From Glandiceps talaboti (taxonomy: Eukaryota > Hemichordata > Enteropneusta > Spengelidae), in assembly GCF_964340395.1 (NCBI RefSeq), contig NC_135554.1:23010592-23074591 (forward strand): a DNA stretch of 64,000 nucleotides, given 5' to 3'. The position numbers and the translations under genes are program-made. The notes under the pieces are model-generated. The model made no database searches, was not told the DNA's origin, and saw nothing but the letters and a program-made list of their open reading frames with translations. Shown here in pieces: positions 24,163 through 36,842 of the stretch (position 1 is the stretch's first letter; each line of letters starts with the position of its first letter).

Positions 24163-27100
24163 TCAACTCTGTCCCTTCTCAGCAGTCATTTTCAGAGACT
24201 CTATCATCTCTGTTCTATCTTTTGGAGCTTTACCAAAATACAATTTTTGTTGCTCCGAGTACTTTGCTTCCACTGGAATGATATCCCTGTATGTCCAATC
24301 TTGCCAATGAAAATTGAATCTCTCCAGTAATTCCTTCTTCATTTCATCAGTCGGTACAACATCTGGTGGGTCCTTCTGTTCAAGTCCTTCAGCTAACATG
24401 TTTTTGAAGATGACAACACCTCTCAAGGCAAACCATCCACCATACTTTGGATGAATACTTACGCCATATATGTTCTGTAATAACAAATAAGATCTATGCA
24501 GTGTTGAGCAAAATATAGTGTTATTCACTTTCAATAACACACAAAATGAGTTGTCATATCGCAGTATCCTTCACACCCACTCCTGTGGTAGATACACTGT
24601 TGAGGTATATTTATACATTATTATACAAGTATTGTAACAAGTACTGAAATTTTCATGACAGCTGTGGAAAAATAAATGTAGACTTTTAAATGAGATTATA
24701 GACTAAGATTTAGACTGTCAGATACGTCATGTCCTTCCGCCCTCACCAGGGTTGACCAATGTATGAGGGCGCCCTGCCGCGGTGTATCTTACAGACTATC
24801 TAAGAGTAAACTCCTATGTTATATGCTCATTGTTATTCTGATTGACAGTACCACACACTAATGACACATCCCTACTGGTGCTTCAAAAATCAATGCCAGG
24901 AGAGAAAACAACACAAGAAGCTCTGGTCATACAATCTAACATTGAAATCTGTTTTTTGACAAGTGGACTGGCCCAAGACTCATTTGTAAGCTAAAACAAC
25001 TAACCTTGTCTTTGGCCCAGGGATCCTTTTTCATATCTTTTCTCTGATAGTAATAAGCAGCACCGGCTACATGACCTGCTGTCTGAACCAATACTTTGGG
25101 TCTCCTGGTGGCATGCATATCATAGTCATGTAAAATTTCTAATTCTTGATCTGGAAATGCCTATGAAATGAAACACGAATTTTAGAAAATATAGTACATC
25201 AGATTCAGTGTGCCCTGGAATTATTTTGTTGTTGTGAATGTGAGTCAAGGTGAGAAAAACTGATATTTCTTGCCTGTCACCACATAGTAAGAGATAGGGG
25301 AACACCAAATTTTGGTGCATCGCTAGAAATTGTGTGTGTCAGTGGCATGGCTAATTGGCTTAGAGGACACACTCACCACATACATGTAGTAAGACATAGG
25401 GAAACACCAAATTTTGGTGCGTCACTAGAAATTGTGTGCATCAGTGGCATGGCAAATTGGCTTTAGGACACACTGTAGTACATGTACATACAATGTAGTA
25501 ACATTCATCATACACATTGCTAAAATTATCTCACTTGAAAAGTTTTAAATTCAAAGTACTTCTTCTCTTGTTATTATCTCGTTAGCCACTGTAGAGAACT
25601 CTTTCAAGATTAAAGGTGTCCTACCTGTGCGGCAAAAGAGCATTCTGTCAGAAAACAAATTAAGCACCAGGGTCACGATGGGGTTGGCCTATCTGTAGAC
25701 TTGAATGACCATCGCTACTATATTCCACTATCCTAACTGATATTTTTATTTTTTTATTTTTTGCTATTGTTGCAAGTCTGTTCTGACAATCATTCAGAGC
25801 TAGTCTCAAATGGCATTCCTATATACGTGATTAGTCGAATATATAATTAGACATATTTAAATCGTGCAATTAGGTCCCATGATGAATCCATAATTTGATG
25901 TCGATCACCCACTTATGTCGATTCTATTCAAATTTATGCTTTGCACAATGTATGTGTTCAGTGTCAATATAGTCGTCAGGGTAGACTTGGAAACAGAGTA
26001 AAAATTCAAAAAATCAAAAGGATAGTGGAATAGTGTAGTAGCGATAGTGGTTCAAGTCTATAGGTAGGCTAGGATGGGGTGTTAAAGTGTCATATACATG
26101 TAGATATAACTGAGATTTGATTATACTGTTCACTAATGAAATCATGATAGCTCTACAAATGCATTTACATTTGCATGTCAAAAAACAGTCTTACCTCTTG
26201 AACTTGTTTGAGATGGAAGTCAACACACTGATCAATAGGATCTCTTGCATCTAAACAATCTAGTCTAGTCACATATGGCATGAAGGCCTTCTCAAACATG
26301 TTGGGTGTGCTGGTAATGATGTATGCTAAAGTGTCTGCTGGATAGTCCAACTTAAATATAGGCTGGACACTATCATTGTACCAACCAATCTGAAAACAAC
26401 ACACACATACTAAGGATTAGATCATCTCACAATGATTGTATTTTGCATTGAATGAATAATTTGACATCTCGACATCTCTTGACACATCCTAGAAGTGAAA
26501 ACAAGCCCAATAACCCTGGCATGCACACACACCCACCCACACACGCACATGCGTGTGTGTGCGTGTGTGTGTGTGCATGCATGTGCACGCATGTGTGTGT
26601 TTGATTACTGACAATGGTTTATAAATCCCATACTTTCAATGGGCCATTGTTAAAGTTACAAACTTAGGGAATGGCTTATGGTTATAAATTATGTTATCAA
26701 TTTCCATGCAGTCACAGGTGCTACAAGGTCACTTTTGATGAAGATATTACTTGAAATTTCTATATGGTCAAATCATTAACAAATGAGTCAATGGAGTTTG
26801 GACTGAACGTGGATGTATCATATGTATGTAATACATGATGTATGGTGGACTACATAAAGTTATTTAGGGAAAATGAAATATGAAACCCCTGTAAGTTAGT
26901 AATCTATCAGTGTTTTAAAAATGAAGACGAAATAAATCAAACTCTACTAGAGCGTGGAGTGGCATGGCATGGTGTGGGGTGGGGTGGGGTTTTTTCGCAT
27001 GCGCTTGTATTTCATTTTTTGATTACTTTCTGAAATTTCAATTTCACTTTCATTTTAATATGGAGACATTTTTCAATATGAACAAGTCCAACTACATTTT

Positions 27101-27909
27101 TATTTTCGTTTCATTTTCATAAAATTTTATTCAAAATTTTGCTAGAAAATATCAAAATTGTGACTTTTTCAGTATTGGCAATCCATCAGTATAGGCTCAC
27201 AGACCCATTAAGCCATATAGGGTTAGATTAAATAAAATGTAATAATAATAATATGCCTGAAATTTGTACCCATGAATGAGATTGTACTACACATACAAAT
27301 ATACAATTTACAAACTTATAAAGAGTGTTTGTGCTCGGAGTGTCCTGACTGCTACTCCTGCTTGCAGACATATTAAGTTGGGACTCAATTCTGACATTGT
27401 CCCTTTTTCTTCTCGAGACATTGTCTGAATCAGATCGTACTCCATCTACAAGCATGACTACTAGTGTCTGTGTGAGAGGGCTGTGGTCCTGACCACAGAC
27501 ACTTGTGGCCCTAGCTAGATAGATAGGTTTAAGAATAAGGTTTCAGAATATAGTAAATCATCGATAGTATTGATGTATTTGGCCCATAATAATTGAAAGG
27601 GGTAAAATTACACGGGATCTAAGAGCACGTAATTCAGCGAACAGCAATGAATATGTAACCGTTTGTGTCATGTCACTCGAACTTTCACTTTCGTTTGGGC
27701 CACACATGCAGGCTCAGAACATCGATAACAACATCACAGAGCGAGTCATTATAATTCCCAATGCCGGCGAAAATTCCATTTACTGGCAATACATGACACA
27801 AAGAAAAGTAAGTCATTTTGTATCCTACCTTAAATGGATAAAATTCAAAGCCAACAGAAGGAAAAATATCACACAACTTCTCGCTCACAGCTTCCGTGGA
27901 CATGGCCAT
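24163..27909 (-). CDS. MMACHC: MMACHC, cobalamin trafficking/processing protein (CblC)
   Basis: Four exons: 27909-27829, 26389-26195, 25160-25005 and 24474-24163, all introns phase 0 with GT/AG ends, giving 247 residues. MMACHC is a cytosolic enzyme that binds cobalamin leaving the lysosome, removes its upper ligand (reductive decyanation, glutathione-dependent dealkylation) and passes it on for methylcobalamin and adenosylcobalamin synthesis. Diagnostic segments are FEFYPFKIGWYND, DPIDQCVDFHL, RRPKVLVQTAGHVAGAAYYY, HPKYGGWFALRG and FNFHWQDWTYRD. The histidine of GHVAG falls at residue 122, as in the human protein. The variable C-terminal tail of the human protein (282 aa) is absent. It is head to head with GILT, 181 bp between start codons. 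A polyA signal lies at 23954-23959. Confidence 0.96.
24711..24798. mobile_element. Family-2 foldback MITE in MMACHC intron 3
   Basis: TAGACTGTCAGATACGTCAT ... GGTGTATCTTACAGACTA enclosing CGCCCTCACC and GAGGGCGCCCTG. About 88 bp and non-coding. Confidence 0.8.
25260..25470. repeat. ~96-bp minisatellite in MMACHC intron 2 (copy B)
   Basis: Two-plus units with CACCAAATTTTGGTGC and CTAGAAATTGTGTG, homologous to the array at 8895-9175 in copy A but with one unit fewer. Confidence 0.8.
25684..26071. mobile_element. Foldback MITE family 1, copy B
   Basis: Orthologous to the element at 9382-9789 in copy A. Flanks CGATGGGG (25676) and GGATGGGG (26072) are the 8-bp target duplication with one later change. 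Confidence 0.85.
26523..26605. repeat. Palindromic (CA)n-(TG)n microsatellite
   Basis: CA-rich DNA switches to TG-rich DNA about CACATGCGTGTG near 26545, giving a sequence that can fold on itself. It is in MMACHC intron 1 of copy B. Confidence 0.85.
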
Positions 27910-28090
27910 CTTTATAAATTACCTTTGACCTGCAAATGTTAACCAATCACAAGCTAGGCCATTAACCATCACATGATTCATAGTCACCTGACTACAAAGA
28001 AGTCAAAACAGAATAGAGGGAGGTTAAAACGCCGGCAGACGAAACATTTTCACGACGTTCAAATTTCTGCTTCGGACACAATTTTCCACA
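27910..28090. promoter_or_regulatory. Bidirectional promoter MMACHC/GILT
   Basis: 181 bp separate the two divergent start codons. Visible elements: a CCAAT box at 27943-27947, CCTTTGACCTG at 27922-27932 and AGTCACCTGACTA at 27982-27994. The last is repeated, inverted, in the cystinosin/MRPL55 promoter. Copy A has the same sequence but with a ~960-bp insertion and a changed E-box. Confidence 0.75.
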
Positions 28091-30721
28091 ATGATACGAG
28101 AGTCGTTTATTTTACTTCTGGCATGTAGTGCCGTTTACAGCAAAAGTTGTAATTTGCCACCCAGGTTGTGGTGTTCCAGTGAAGAAACGGCTAGAAACTG
28201 CGGAGTAAGTAGTACTTTTTAATACACCCTTCCGAGGTCAACACCATTCGGTATTCCGTCTGAAGTTTAATAGGTAACATTATGCTTGGAGTAAATAATA
28301 CAGTATAATTAGCATTATGTAACACTGTGCTTGTATCTACATAGTTTGTGACTAAATGTATTTACGAAGTTGCCAAAATATAACTACTGTGAATTACAGT
28401 GTAATACAACTTTTTGTGCTGAAATTACACGTAGAATATATGTGTAATCTGGATGACTTGCAAATTCACCACTGTCAAGCTCAAAGACTCTTCACAATAA
28501 AATGTTTTGTGAAGTCAAATTTGCATATATTATACGATTGATTCCATATTATTTCACCAAAGTGAGATAAAATGTAACTTATCCAAATTTATGTCCATGA
28601 TAGAGATTAAATGGAAGAAATTTTGTTTTTGTTTGTATTCTTTCATTTATTGTGAAACAAAGTTAAAGTTAAACTATTAAAAGTACAAAGTGTTATTTAT
28701 TTTCTAATGTGCCTTTACTCTTTGTAGTCAAATGCGCTGCACATAAATATGCAAAGGAAAAAATGTAAAATTAATTGTTGTTGTTTCATTTGTGGTATAT
28801 CACAGAACAGAAAATTCTTTGTATGTGGTTATAACTGAATTACGTTATTATTTTTTGTGTGCCATATAAATTAGTACAAACCATCAATCACCCACACCAA
28901 ACTGGAAGGTTTGGATGGTTTTCCAAATGGAAGTCTGGAAAACAAAAAAATTGAGTTTAGAAAAGTAATCAAAGTCTTCAAACTGAATATTTTTACTTGC
29001 CTTATAGTTCTGATTTTTTTTTAGCTATCCAACATCACTAGCAATTTGTTAGCTATCTGTTAGCTATCCATTAACCATCCATAAGCATGAGTCAATTTTT
29101 AAAAATGAATTTAGCTGTCGGAAGGTTTAATAGCCTGGAATGGATACAGATTGGGAATTTTAAATTTTGCTTTCCAGTGATTGGAAAACAAAATTTAGAA
29201 TCCCAATCCACATCCATTCCAGGCTGGAAGGTTAACAGAATGCTAACTAATTTTTCATTAGAAAGCTAATTTAAACTGCTACTTGAAAGCTAAAAAAATG
29301 TTATAAACTTGCATTAATTACCCTCTGAAGGTTTAGTTATGTTCATAATTTAGTTTAAACCACATGTACTGTACAGATTTAGTGGTAAAATTATTGCAAT
29401 GAATGTTGTAAGTATTTCATTTCAAGAAGTGAAATCATAAAACATCTGACATTTAGAATGATTTCCTTTTTAATAACTAACTATTTTTTAATCTCTTGTT
29501 ATTTTTATAGGTAGAGAAGCAATGTGCAAGTTACAATGCCATCTCTAATTCAGTGGAAGCAACACCCCCAGTCCAAGTCACTTTGTACTTTGAATCGCTA
29601 TGTCCAGGATGTAGAGGTTTCATCAAATCACAACTCTACCCAACATTTCAGATATTGTCTAATAGTAATATTATGAATGTTACTCTGGTACCCTACGGAA
29701 ATGCACATGTAAGTCAAACAGAACTGCTACAGTGTTCTCTGAAGACTTTTATTAGAAGAGTGGTTAAATTTAATAGGGCTCAGAGACTGGTAGCACACTC
29801 TTTTACTAGATAGTTAAGGTCAAGAAAGGGAAACTTTTGACTGAGTCTAGTGGCTGTTTTAAAACATCTTTTGATAGCATGAGGTGACGTCAGTGTGGAG
29901 TATGATTTTCATTTCCTCAAGAGAGTGTCTTGGCCTTGAAATTACATGTACAATGTACATCCCTTGGACTTAACATCTTTGTTACATTGATCTGGGGAAC
30001 ACAGGAAAACTATACCATTTCCAGTGTCCTTGCTGTTCAAGTTCAAAATGATTGCCTATTAACAGCTAGGCACTTGATATGTGATAACATTTCAAGTTTA
30101 GTGTACATGATTTCACAACAAGAAATAAACTCTTTTATTTTGTCATTGTAATAACTCAATAAAAAAGTTGGGTATCCATGTTGAAACCATAAATTAAATA
30201 CTTACATCAAAAAATTTATTGGAAAATAAAAAACTGTTGTGTTGTGTTGTATTCAAAATCTATATTTGTCACATATATGTTGGGTAAGCTTTATATTTGC
30301 TGAAAAGGGGAGGCAACTTGCTCATGTTTGTCATATGAAAGTCACCTGATTAAATGTGTTTGCTTGACAAGTGGTTAAACATAATGATAGTGACACATAA
30401 AAGAAAGTAGGTGTGTACTGCAGCCTTTGTGCTTCAATGCTATTAAAGTGGACATTTGAGGGGGTGTTTCCAAACCACTGTAGAAAACACATTGTTGTCC
30501 AGAGCTGTTGTCAAAAGAAAGATTTACTTTAGAAATGATCACAATTCTCAGTTTACGTCATGCTAGAGGGTCAAAATAGAACAATAAGGTTGATGTATTT
30601 TCACATGCACCTATAGTAATACATGTGAAGCGCATTGAGCAGAAGTTATGTTGTCAACCAAGAAATGGAATGTTGGTTATTTTTTCAAACTTACCCAATA
30701 GTGGTGATAACTTTTGGAGAA

Positions 30722-30752
<31 letters not shown>

Positions 30753-33352
30753 GAAAACTTTTATTACAAATGCATAGTCCAGAGAAGAACAAAAACACAC
30801 CACAAAACAGCTTAAAATTACATACACCAAAATACACACAGCAAAATATTACAAAAGGTATTTCCCTAAAAGATTAAAGTTAATGTAAAATCTTCAGCCT
30901 TTGAGCCTGAAGCCCAACAAACCAGAATAGGCTCTTACTTTGATAAAGTCCCTGTTAGGCTGTATAACATAGTAGTACTTAGTATGAATGTACTATATGG
31001 TTTATTGGTCCAATGAATATCGATATTTTGAATATCATAAATACCTATAAAAATGTCACTATTTTGTATTGTGATCATCCTAGAATAGAATATTATCATC
31101 CTGGAATAGAATATTAGCTCACAAGTAACTGTGATTTAATCATATGTTTTAGCTACGTGTAGGCTAGTTTGATTTTAAGACATGAAGCAGTTTCACAGAC
31201 ACCATAATAGTCTTGTAGTAAGACCTCAGATCTGTACTTGGAGGATTGCTGAATAAAAGCAGGGATGACAGTATCTCTATTTGATTAATAATAGTCTAGA
31301 AGCCTAGTACATATATAGATATACCATTTTTTTCATTTCTCTTATTTTTTTTAGGAATCCAAAGTTGGTGATAAGTGGAACTATGAATGCCAGCATGGTG
31401 AGAATGAATGTATTGGTAATTTCATTGAGACTTGTCTGTTACATTACAATGGGATGAAGACTGCATTTCCTGTACTAGCCTGTATGGAAGATATAGGTAC
31501 TCCATATGATCCACAAATTTTACAACAGGTAGGATTTTACTTAGTACATCCATAAATTGAAAATAACTGTTGACAAACATTTAAGTTTGAGAGAGGCTAT
31601 GTATGATGTACATGTAGTCCTTGTAGATGAGTATTTATAACTGACCAAGGAAAAAAAAATCATAGTTATTGATTTGACATTTCTACCAAGCACAATAAGC
31701 ATTCTTAATTCAATTTCATAGTCCACTGGTATTTTAGAATTAAAGTATCACATCCTATTGTGCTGAATCTTAATGTCATTTACATTCTGTTCTTCGTTTC
31801 CATTATTGTATGTATATCAGTGTTTTAGTTTTCAGTTGTCTATATTTCGCATGTAAATAATAATAATAACTTTATTTGTCATGTCGATCATGAAATTTTC
31901 TATGCATTGACAGAAAACAGACAAACTACATATCCACACAGCTTACATTAACCCTTTCATGACTGGAGACGAGTTTTAAATAATTTTGGGACCCAATTTA
32001 TATGAACATTTTCATAGTTATAATAATATTACTTTATTAGGAAATAACATTTCTTTAATTCCAGTCTAAAATGAAGCTGATATATGCCAAAAACTTACAT
32101 AAAAACAAGAATTTTGTTCAAATAATTTTGGCGGCAAAGTTTTCAGTACTGAATGGGTTAACTTAAATACATTAACTTATATATTTGAGTTATCGTTGTC
32201 AACATGCACATACCCATCATCTTGGAAGATTGGTGAGATAGTTCAGTCAAATTCATTAACTTAAATACATTAACTAATCATGCAAAAACATGAGGAGTAT
32301 GGTGACTTTGAATGCTTTTACCCAGATTTCGAGCAATCGAATGGCATACATGTAGATGAGTATTTTCTAGAGGTAGAATGACCAGAGTATAAACTGAATA
32401 TTTTTTGTTCTTATGCATTGAACTTGACTTGCACGTGTTACATATAATGTTATTATATTGATCATCAGACAGCCTTGAAGTGTAGTAATACTACAGTGAT
32501 GTGTTCATTTTACAGTGTGCTAGTCAGTACAGTGTTGACTATCAAACAGTCCTGAAGTGTAGTAATAGTAGTCTTGGCAATTCCCTTGAACATGAGATGG
32601 CAGAAAAGACTGATGCACTCAACCCACCTCATACATATGTACCCTGGGTGACAGTCAATGGTGTAAGTTACAGTCTCTTGTATATCTAAACTCAAACACT
32701 TGGAATACTTCGTATTCTGACTTCTCTTGTCTGGGGATAGCACTGGTGGATTATACATATCTTTTGTAAATGCATGATGAGAGAAGATGGAGGGTGGAGG
32801 TGGAGGACAGTGTTGATCATATGGACAGAGTACATTTAACAGTCATTTTTAGCTGAGACCACCAAGTCCGAGTTTCTAGGTATGGATACATACATACTAT
32901 GTGTTGGGACCTACAGCAATGGTTCAATTCAATCTGGTAGGCAATGCATGCAATCAAGACAAACATGTAAACATTGAGAACAAACTAGGACATAGGCCAA
33001 AACGAAAAGTAATAGCCAACCGTAACAACTATATCACTATATCAGATTTTTAGACCAACTATATGCTTATTTGGAAGACTTGTACGTCAGTGTATAAGTG
33101 AGGCTACTGACAATACATCACCTAGTCATTTTGTATCTATAGTTTCTGAAAGTCTCTTGAAAAAGATATTTGACTTCTGTTATGCTTGAAAGGTAACAGC
33201 AGTGTGTTGTTTTTTTAAAACATTTCCAGGTTCATACAGAAGAGATACAGCAAGAAGCCACAGCTGATTTATTGAAGTTGGTCTGTGATACATACACTGG
33301 TCCTAAACCACCAGCATGTACCGCACTGATGGATGTATGCTACAGACAATGA
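28091..33352 (+). CDS. IFI30: GILT, lysosomal thiol reductase
   Basis: Five exons, all phase 0: 28091-28204, 29511-29708, 31355-31528, 32516-32662 and 33230-33352, encoding 251 residues (human about 250). A signal peptide ([16 protein letters not shown]) is followed by the GILT N-terminal [13 protein letters not shown]. Exon 2 holds the thioredoxin-like active site CPGC at residues 69-72 after TLYFESL. Exon 3 holds the family signature CQHGENEC (116-123), and exon 4 ends [15 protein letters not shown] is a soluble lysosomal enzyme that reduces protein disulfides at acid pH, aiding proteolysis and antigen or pathogen processing; invertebrate members are implicated in immunity. Several Asn-x-Ser/Thr sites fit lysosomal glycosylation. 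Nothing is broken. A polyA signal candidate AATAAA lies near 33756. Confidence 0.96.
29131..29226. mobile_element. 96-bp perfect-like hairpin, probable MITE
   Basis: Left arm AGCCTGGAATGGATACAGAT, right arm ATCCACATCCATTCCAGGCT, with AATTTTAAATTTTG / CAAAATTTAGAATT inside and a ~20-bp loop. It is in GILT intron 1 and absent from copy A, whose homology stops earlier. Confidence 0.7.
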
Positions 33353-34431
33353 AAATCTGTCTTTTAAAAGTGTTATCAATCTATGCAAATTGTCATTCAA
33401 AACGTCCTTTTAAAGACAGTGTTTTTAACAAAAATTAAAGATAAGTTAACACTGTGTGATACAAAGGTAATAAAATGTTCTAGTCTGTAGTGCAATTTTT
33501 AGATTATAAAATTATCTATATTATATTATAGATACTTACCTTGAAACTATTTTTATGCAGAGTATTAATAATAATTAATATAATTATTTTATTGCCATGC
33601 ATACAGTAGACATTTATATATTGTACTGTAATTTGATGTTATTGAGGAAATGTGAATTTTTGCACTTCAGACTTCTGATTGTCCAATCTTACCCTGTTTT
33701 CCATTTTAATCAATTCTACTTACTCTCTCCAATGTTTTGGATAGCTCTGTTATTGAATAAATAACATATATGTGTGTATTCTAAATATTGCAGTGTAAGC
33801 AATTCACAGGTAAAAGTTTTGTTTTTGTGTATAATTTCATTTTGTGAAAAAGTAGAGTTTTAATTAGATGAATAGGATGAGTTGACCGATGTTTTATTCT
33901 ATGGTTATAAGGATATACTTTCAATGTCTTTAACTTTAATTTTAATTTTTTTAATTAGATTTTTGATAAAATAGCTGTTTGTTCTCGTCCAAATTCATAT
34001 CATTCAGATTGCATTTCTTGTAGTCCAAAAACACAGAGCCTTTGAACTCTAAATGGATTTAGCAAACTTCTGGTAGTAATTTCAAATTCAACACAGGTTT
34101 GTGTGTTTACAGGGTCTTGAGCCTTGGCTATTTGGACGAACTGCATTGTTGAGTCTGTAAGCCAATGGGCTGCATGTATTGGTAACTTTGATATGGTGTA
34201 GTATTGTGGGATGGCTTGCTAGCAATCAATCCTTACTTATGGAAGGTCAAACCTGGTGTCTGAATCTTCAATTAAATATTTTATAGAGATATGTTGTTAC
34301 CTTCTATAAGTTGTTATTGTCTTCATGTAAAACTTTGCCCACTGAAAAATTCAATGTTGTCAAGTTTAAATTTGTAACAGTAACACATAAAGCTTGTTAG
34401 TGCATCAAGATTGATTGTGCATACATCATTG

Positions 34432-34648
34432 TAGACTGTAAGATACGTCGTGACATTTCGCCCTCACCAGCCTCCTCTTAGGGGTTGCCTGATGTTTGAG
34501 GGCGCCCCGTCACGGCGTACCTTACAGACTAACATCATTGTAGATTGTAAGATACTTCATGTCGCTCCACCCTCACCTGCCTGCTCTATCTGTTAAAGGG
34601 GTTGACCAATGTGTGAGGGCGCCCTGTCTTGATGTATTCACAGACTAA
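34432..34648. mobile_element. Two tandem family-2 foldback MITEs
   Basis: Element 1: 34432-34531 (TAGACTGTAAGATACGTCGT ... CGGCGTACCTTACAGACTA). Element 2: about 34542-34640. ACATCATTG stands before, between and after them, so either both share a target or one element plus flank was duplicated. Element 2 is more decayed. Confidence 0.8.
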
Positions 34649-36828
34649 CATACATCATTGTGATCATAATTGCTGTAATGAATTTTAGCCGAGGACTGTT
34701 TTGTGTTTTGGGGATGTCAGGGTCAAGTTCATTTACACAGGGAATATTTACAAGTCAGGTTTGTATACACTGTACATTCCATTTTGATTTGATATAAATT
34801 GATCACAATAAACTTCTCACAATTCAACTCCAGTCTTTGATGTAATGTTTGTGTTTGACAGCCTGGTTGTTCATTTACCTATAGACAGTGGAGAAGTAAT
34901 TTCTTCTCCACTGGCTGTGATTTACAGTATTTATCTGCATTAGCACCCTGGGTGCTTCCATCGTAACCTTTTCTCAAGAGGGGGGGAGGGGGTTGCGCTA
35001 GCTCAGACACCTGTCCATTGCAATGGTTGAAACCCAAGTGTTGACTGGAATATTTACCTAAAACAGAAGTACTGAGCTCTTGCTCAAGCGAGGGCGGTAA
35101 GCCAGTTAAGTACGGTACTAGCAGTGTGACATGATTTTGATGCTGCCCTATACATAGGAAGAATGTCATTTCCAGTAATGACACTCTGCTTATCACCAAA
35201 TGTATCATATTTCAAATATTGTTCAACATCATAAAATACAGAAGACATAATGCTGGAATGACAAGGGACCATCATTTTATTCAGAGGAATGCATGTGATG
35301 TCATTTCTGTGATTTGCTGTGAGCAATTTCACTATGTCTAGGACACACCACAGAGAGTGTGCTTTAGATGCAATGTGCAAATATGCAGAAACGTGAATTT
35401 TAAATTTTTCATTATCAAATTTTTTGTCTTTGTTTTGCGAGACCTCTGATCTGCACTTTGGAAGGTTGCCAAATATAGCCAAGAAAGCGCTGACTTGCCT
35501 TTGTCTGGACACAAATTAACAACTAGTGTATATGAGAGTGCCTCAGCCCTATGCAACCTTCGGACATTTTTACACTCGGCAGAATAGTCTCAGGGTCTAA
35601 AAGCTAGACTAATATATGAAAATATCAACACCATACAAGATAATAAGATCCCTCATTTGCAGTATCGAGAAAATGTATTGACAGCATTGCACATTTTCAT
35701 TCACATTATTCAAATGCATCACTTTTTAGAGTTGTTTGGGTCAAGCCTTGTCCCAAGCACTAAGAATTTAGGCCTAATAAAACAATTGTATGGTTCCGAT
35801 TACACTCAATTTTAGAATAGGTGGAGAAGGTAGATTTTTTATTTTATTTTTTAAATACATTTTCTTTCATATGTGAGTTTCTAGTTCAGGTAGTTATGTT
35901 TTCCGTTGTTTTCCATATGGTCTTTTGTGTAATTGGTTTCTTCTCATCAGATGTACGGCTATTACAGATTGGAAAAACAATTTTATATTGTCTTTCCAAG
36001 TTGATGTCAATTTCCGCTTCCACAATTTCTTGCGAGACTTCACAATATTTGCAATTTTATTTAAAAAATTCTCAAATTCATAAAAAATTTAGGGTCGGCA
36101 GTGAAAAAGTAGGTGGAGTTGGGTAACTGGAACCAAACAATTTTTTTTAGGCCTTAATGAGATATATGATACCATCATTTTTTTCCCTTCATTATCCTGA
36201 AGTGTGAAAAATAACTGCCATTGCAAAAATTTAACAAACAAAATATCAGCCTCAAAATGGTATAATAATAATATTGTGTTCATAACAATTTCAAATACAT
36301 AGCACCCTCTAGTGTATTTTGCTTTTAACTTTTTTTTTGAAAGTGGTGACCTGTTCATGACATTCACAAGCCATTAGCGGTCCAAGTGCAACAAACCTGG
36401 GTGTCATAAAAGTTGTTTGCATCTCTAAAGCTGTTTGTAGCGTTACTTATAATAGCCTAATAAATTGATAACAACTGATATAAGACGGAGATAAGGTTTG
36501 CCTCAATTGCAGTCCATGTAGACGGCCGAATAGAGGTTTTACAGCTGTTTACTTGTGTTATGTAAGAGCCCATCATCACATGTGTAAATATTGGTACTCT
36601 TTGATAACAAGCCCACTTGCTTGGCTAATGGCTTGTCCCAGTAATGTTGCTTGACATGCAATATCCTTATGTACAGCAAAACAATCTGTACATCTTTATA
36701 AAGAAGTTAACATTTCATTTTTTTTGTACCTGTATGTAAATTAGTATGGCTTAAAAACAATTTGTAGTATTTCAACAGATTTGACCTGCATGATTTGTTT
36801 GTCACCAATTTTGATAGTGTATACTATA

Positions 36829-36842
36829 CCACTAGAGGGCGC
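36829..36842 (+). promoter_or_regulatory. CTCF-like core motif
   Basis: CCACTAGAGGGCGC matches the core of the CTCF consensus (CCASYAGRKGGCRC). Inverted relatives lie at 36302-36315 (ACCCTCTAGTG) and at 19144-19157 (CGCCCTCTAGTGGT). It is a motif match only. Confidence 0.35.

Noticed and set aside
28356-28541. 61-codon plus-strand frame in GILT intron 1
   Set aside because: Not conserved at the homologous site in copy A and without coding features.
34879-35556. Three overlapping minus-strand frames of 72-142 codons
   Set aside because: No recognisable domain, no signal or splice context, and frames overlap each other; not enough to call a gene.
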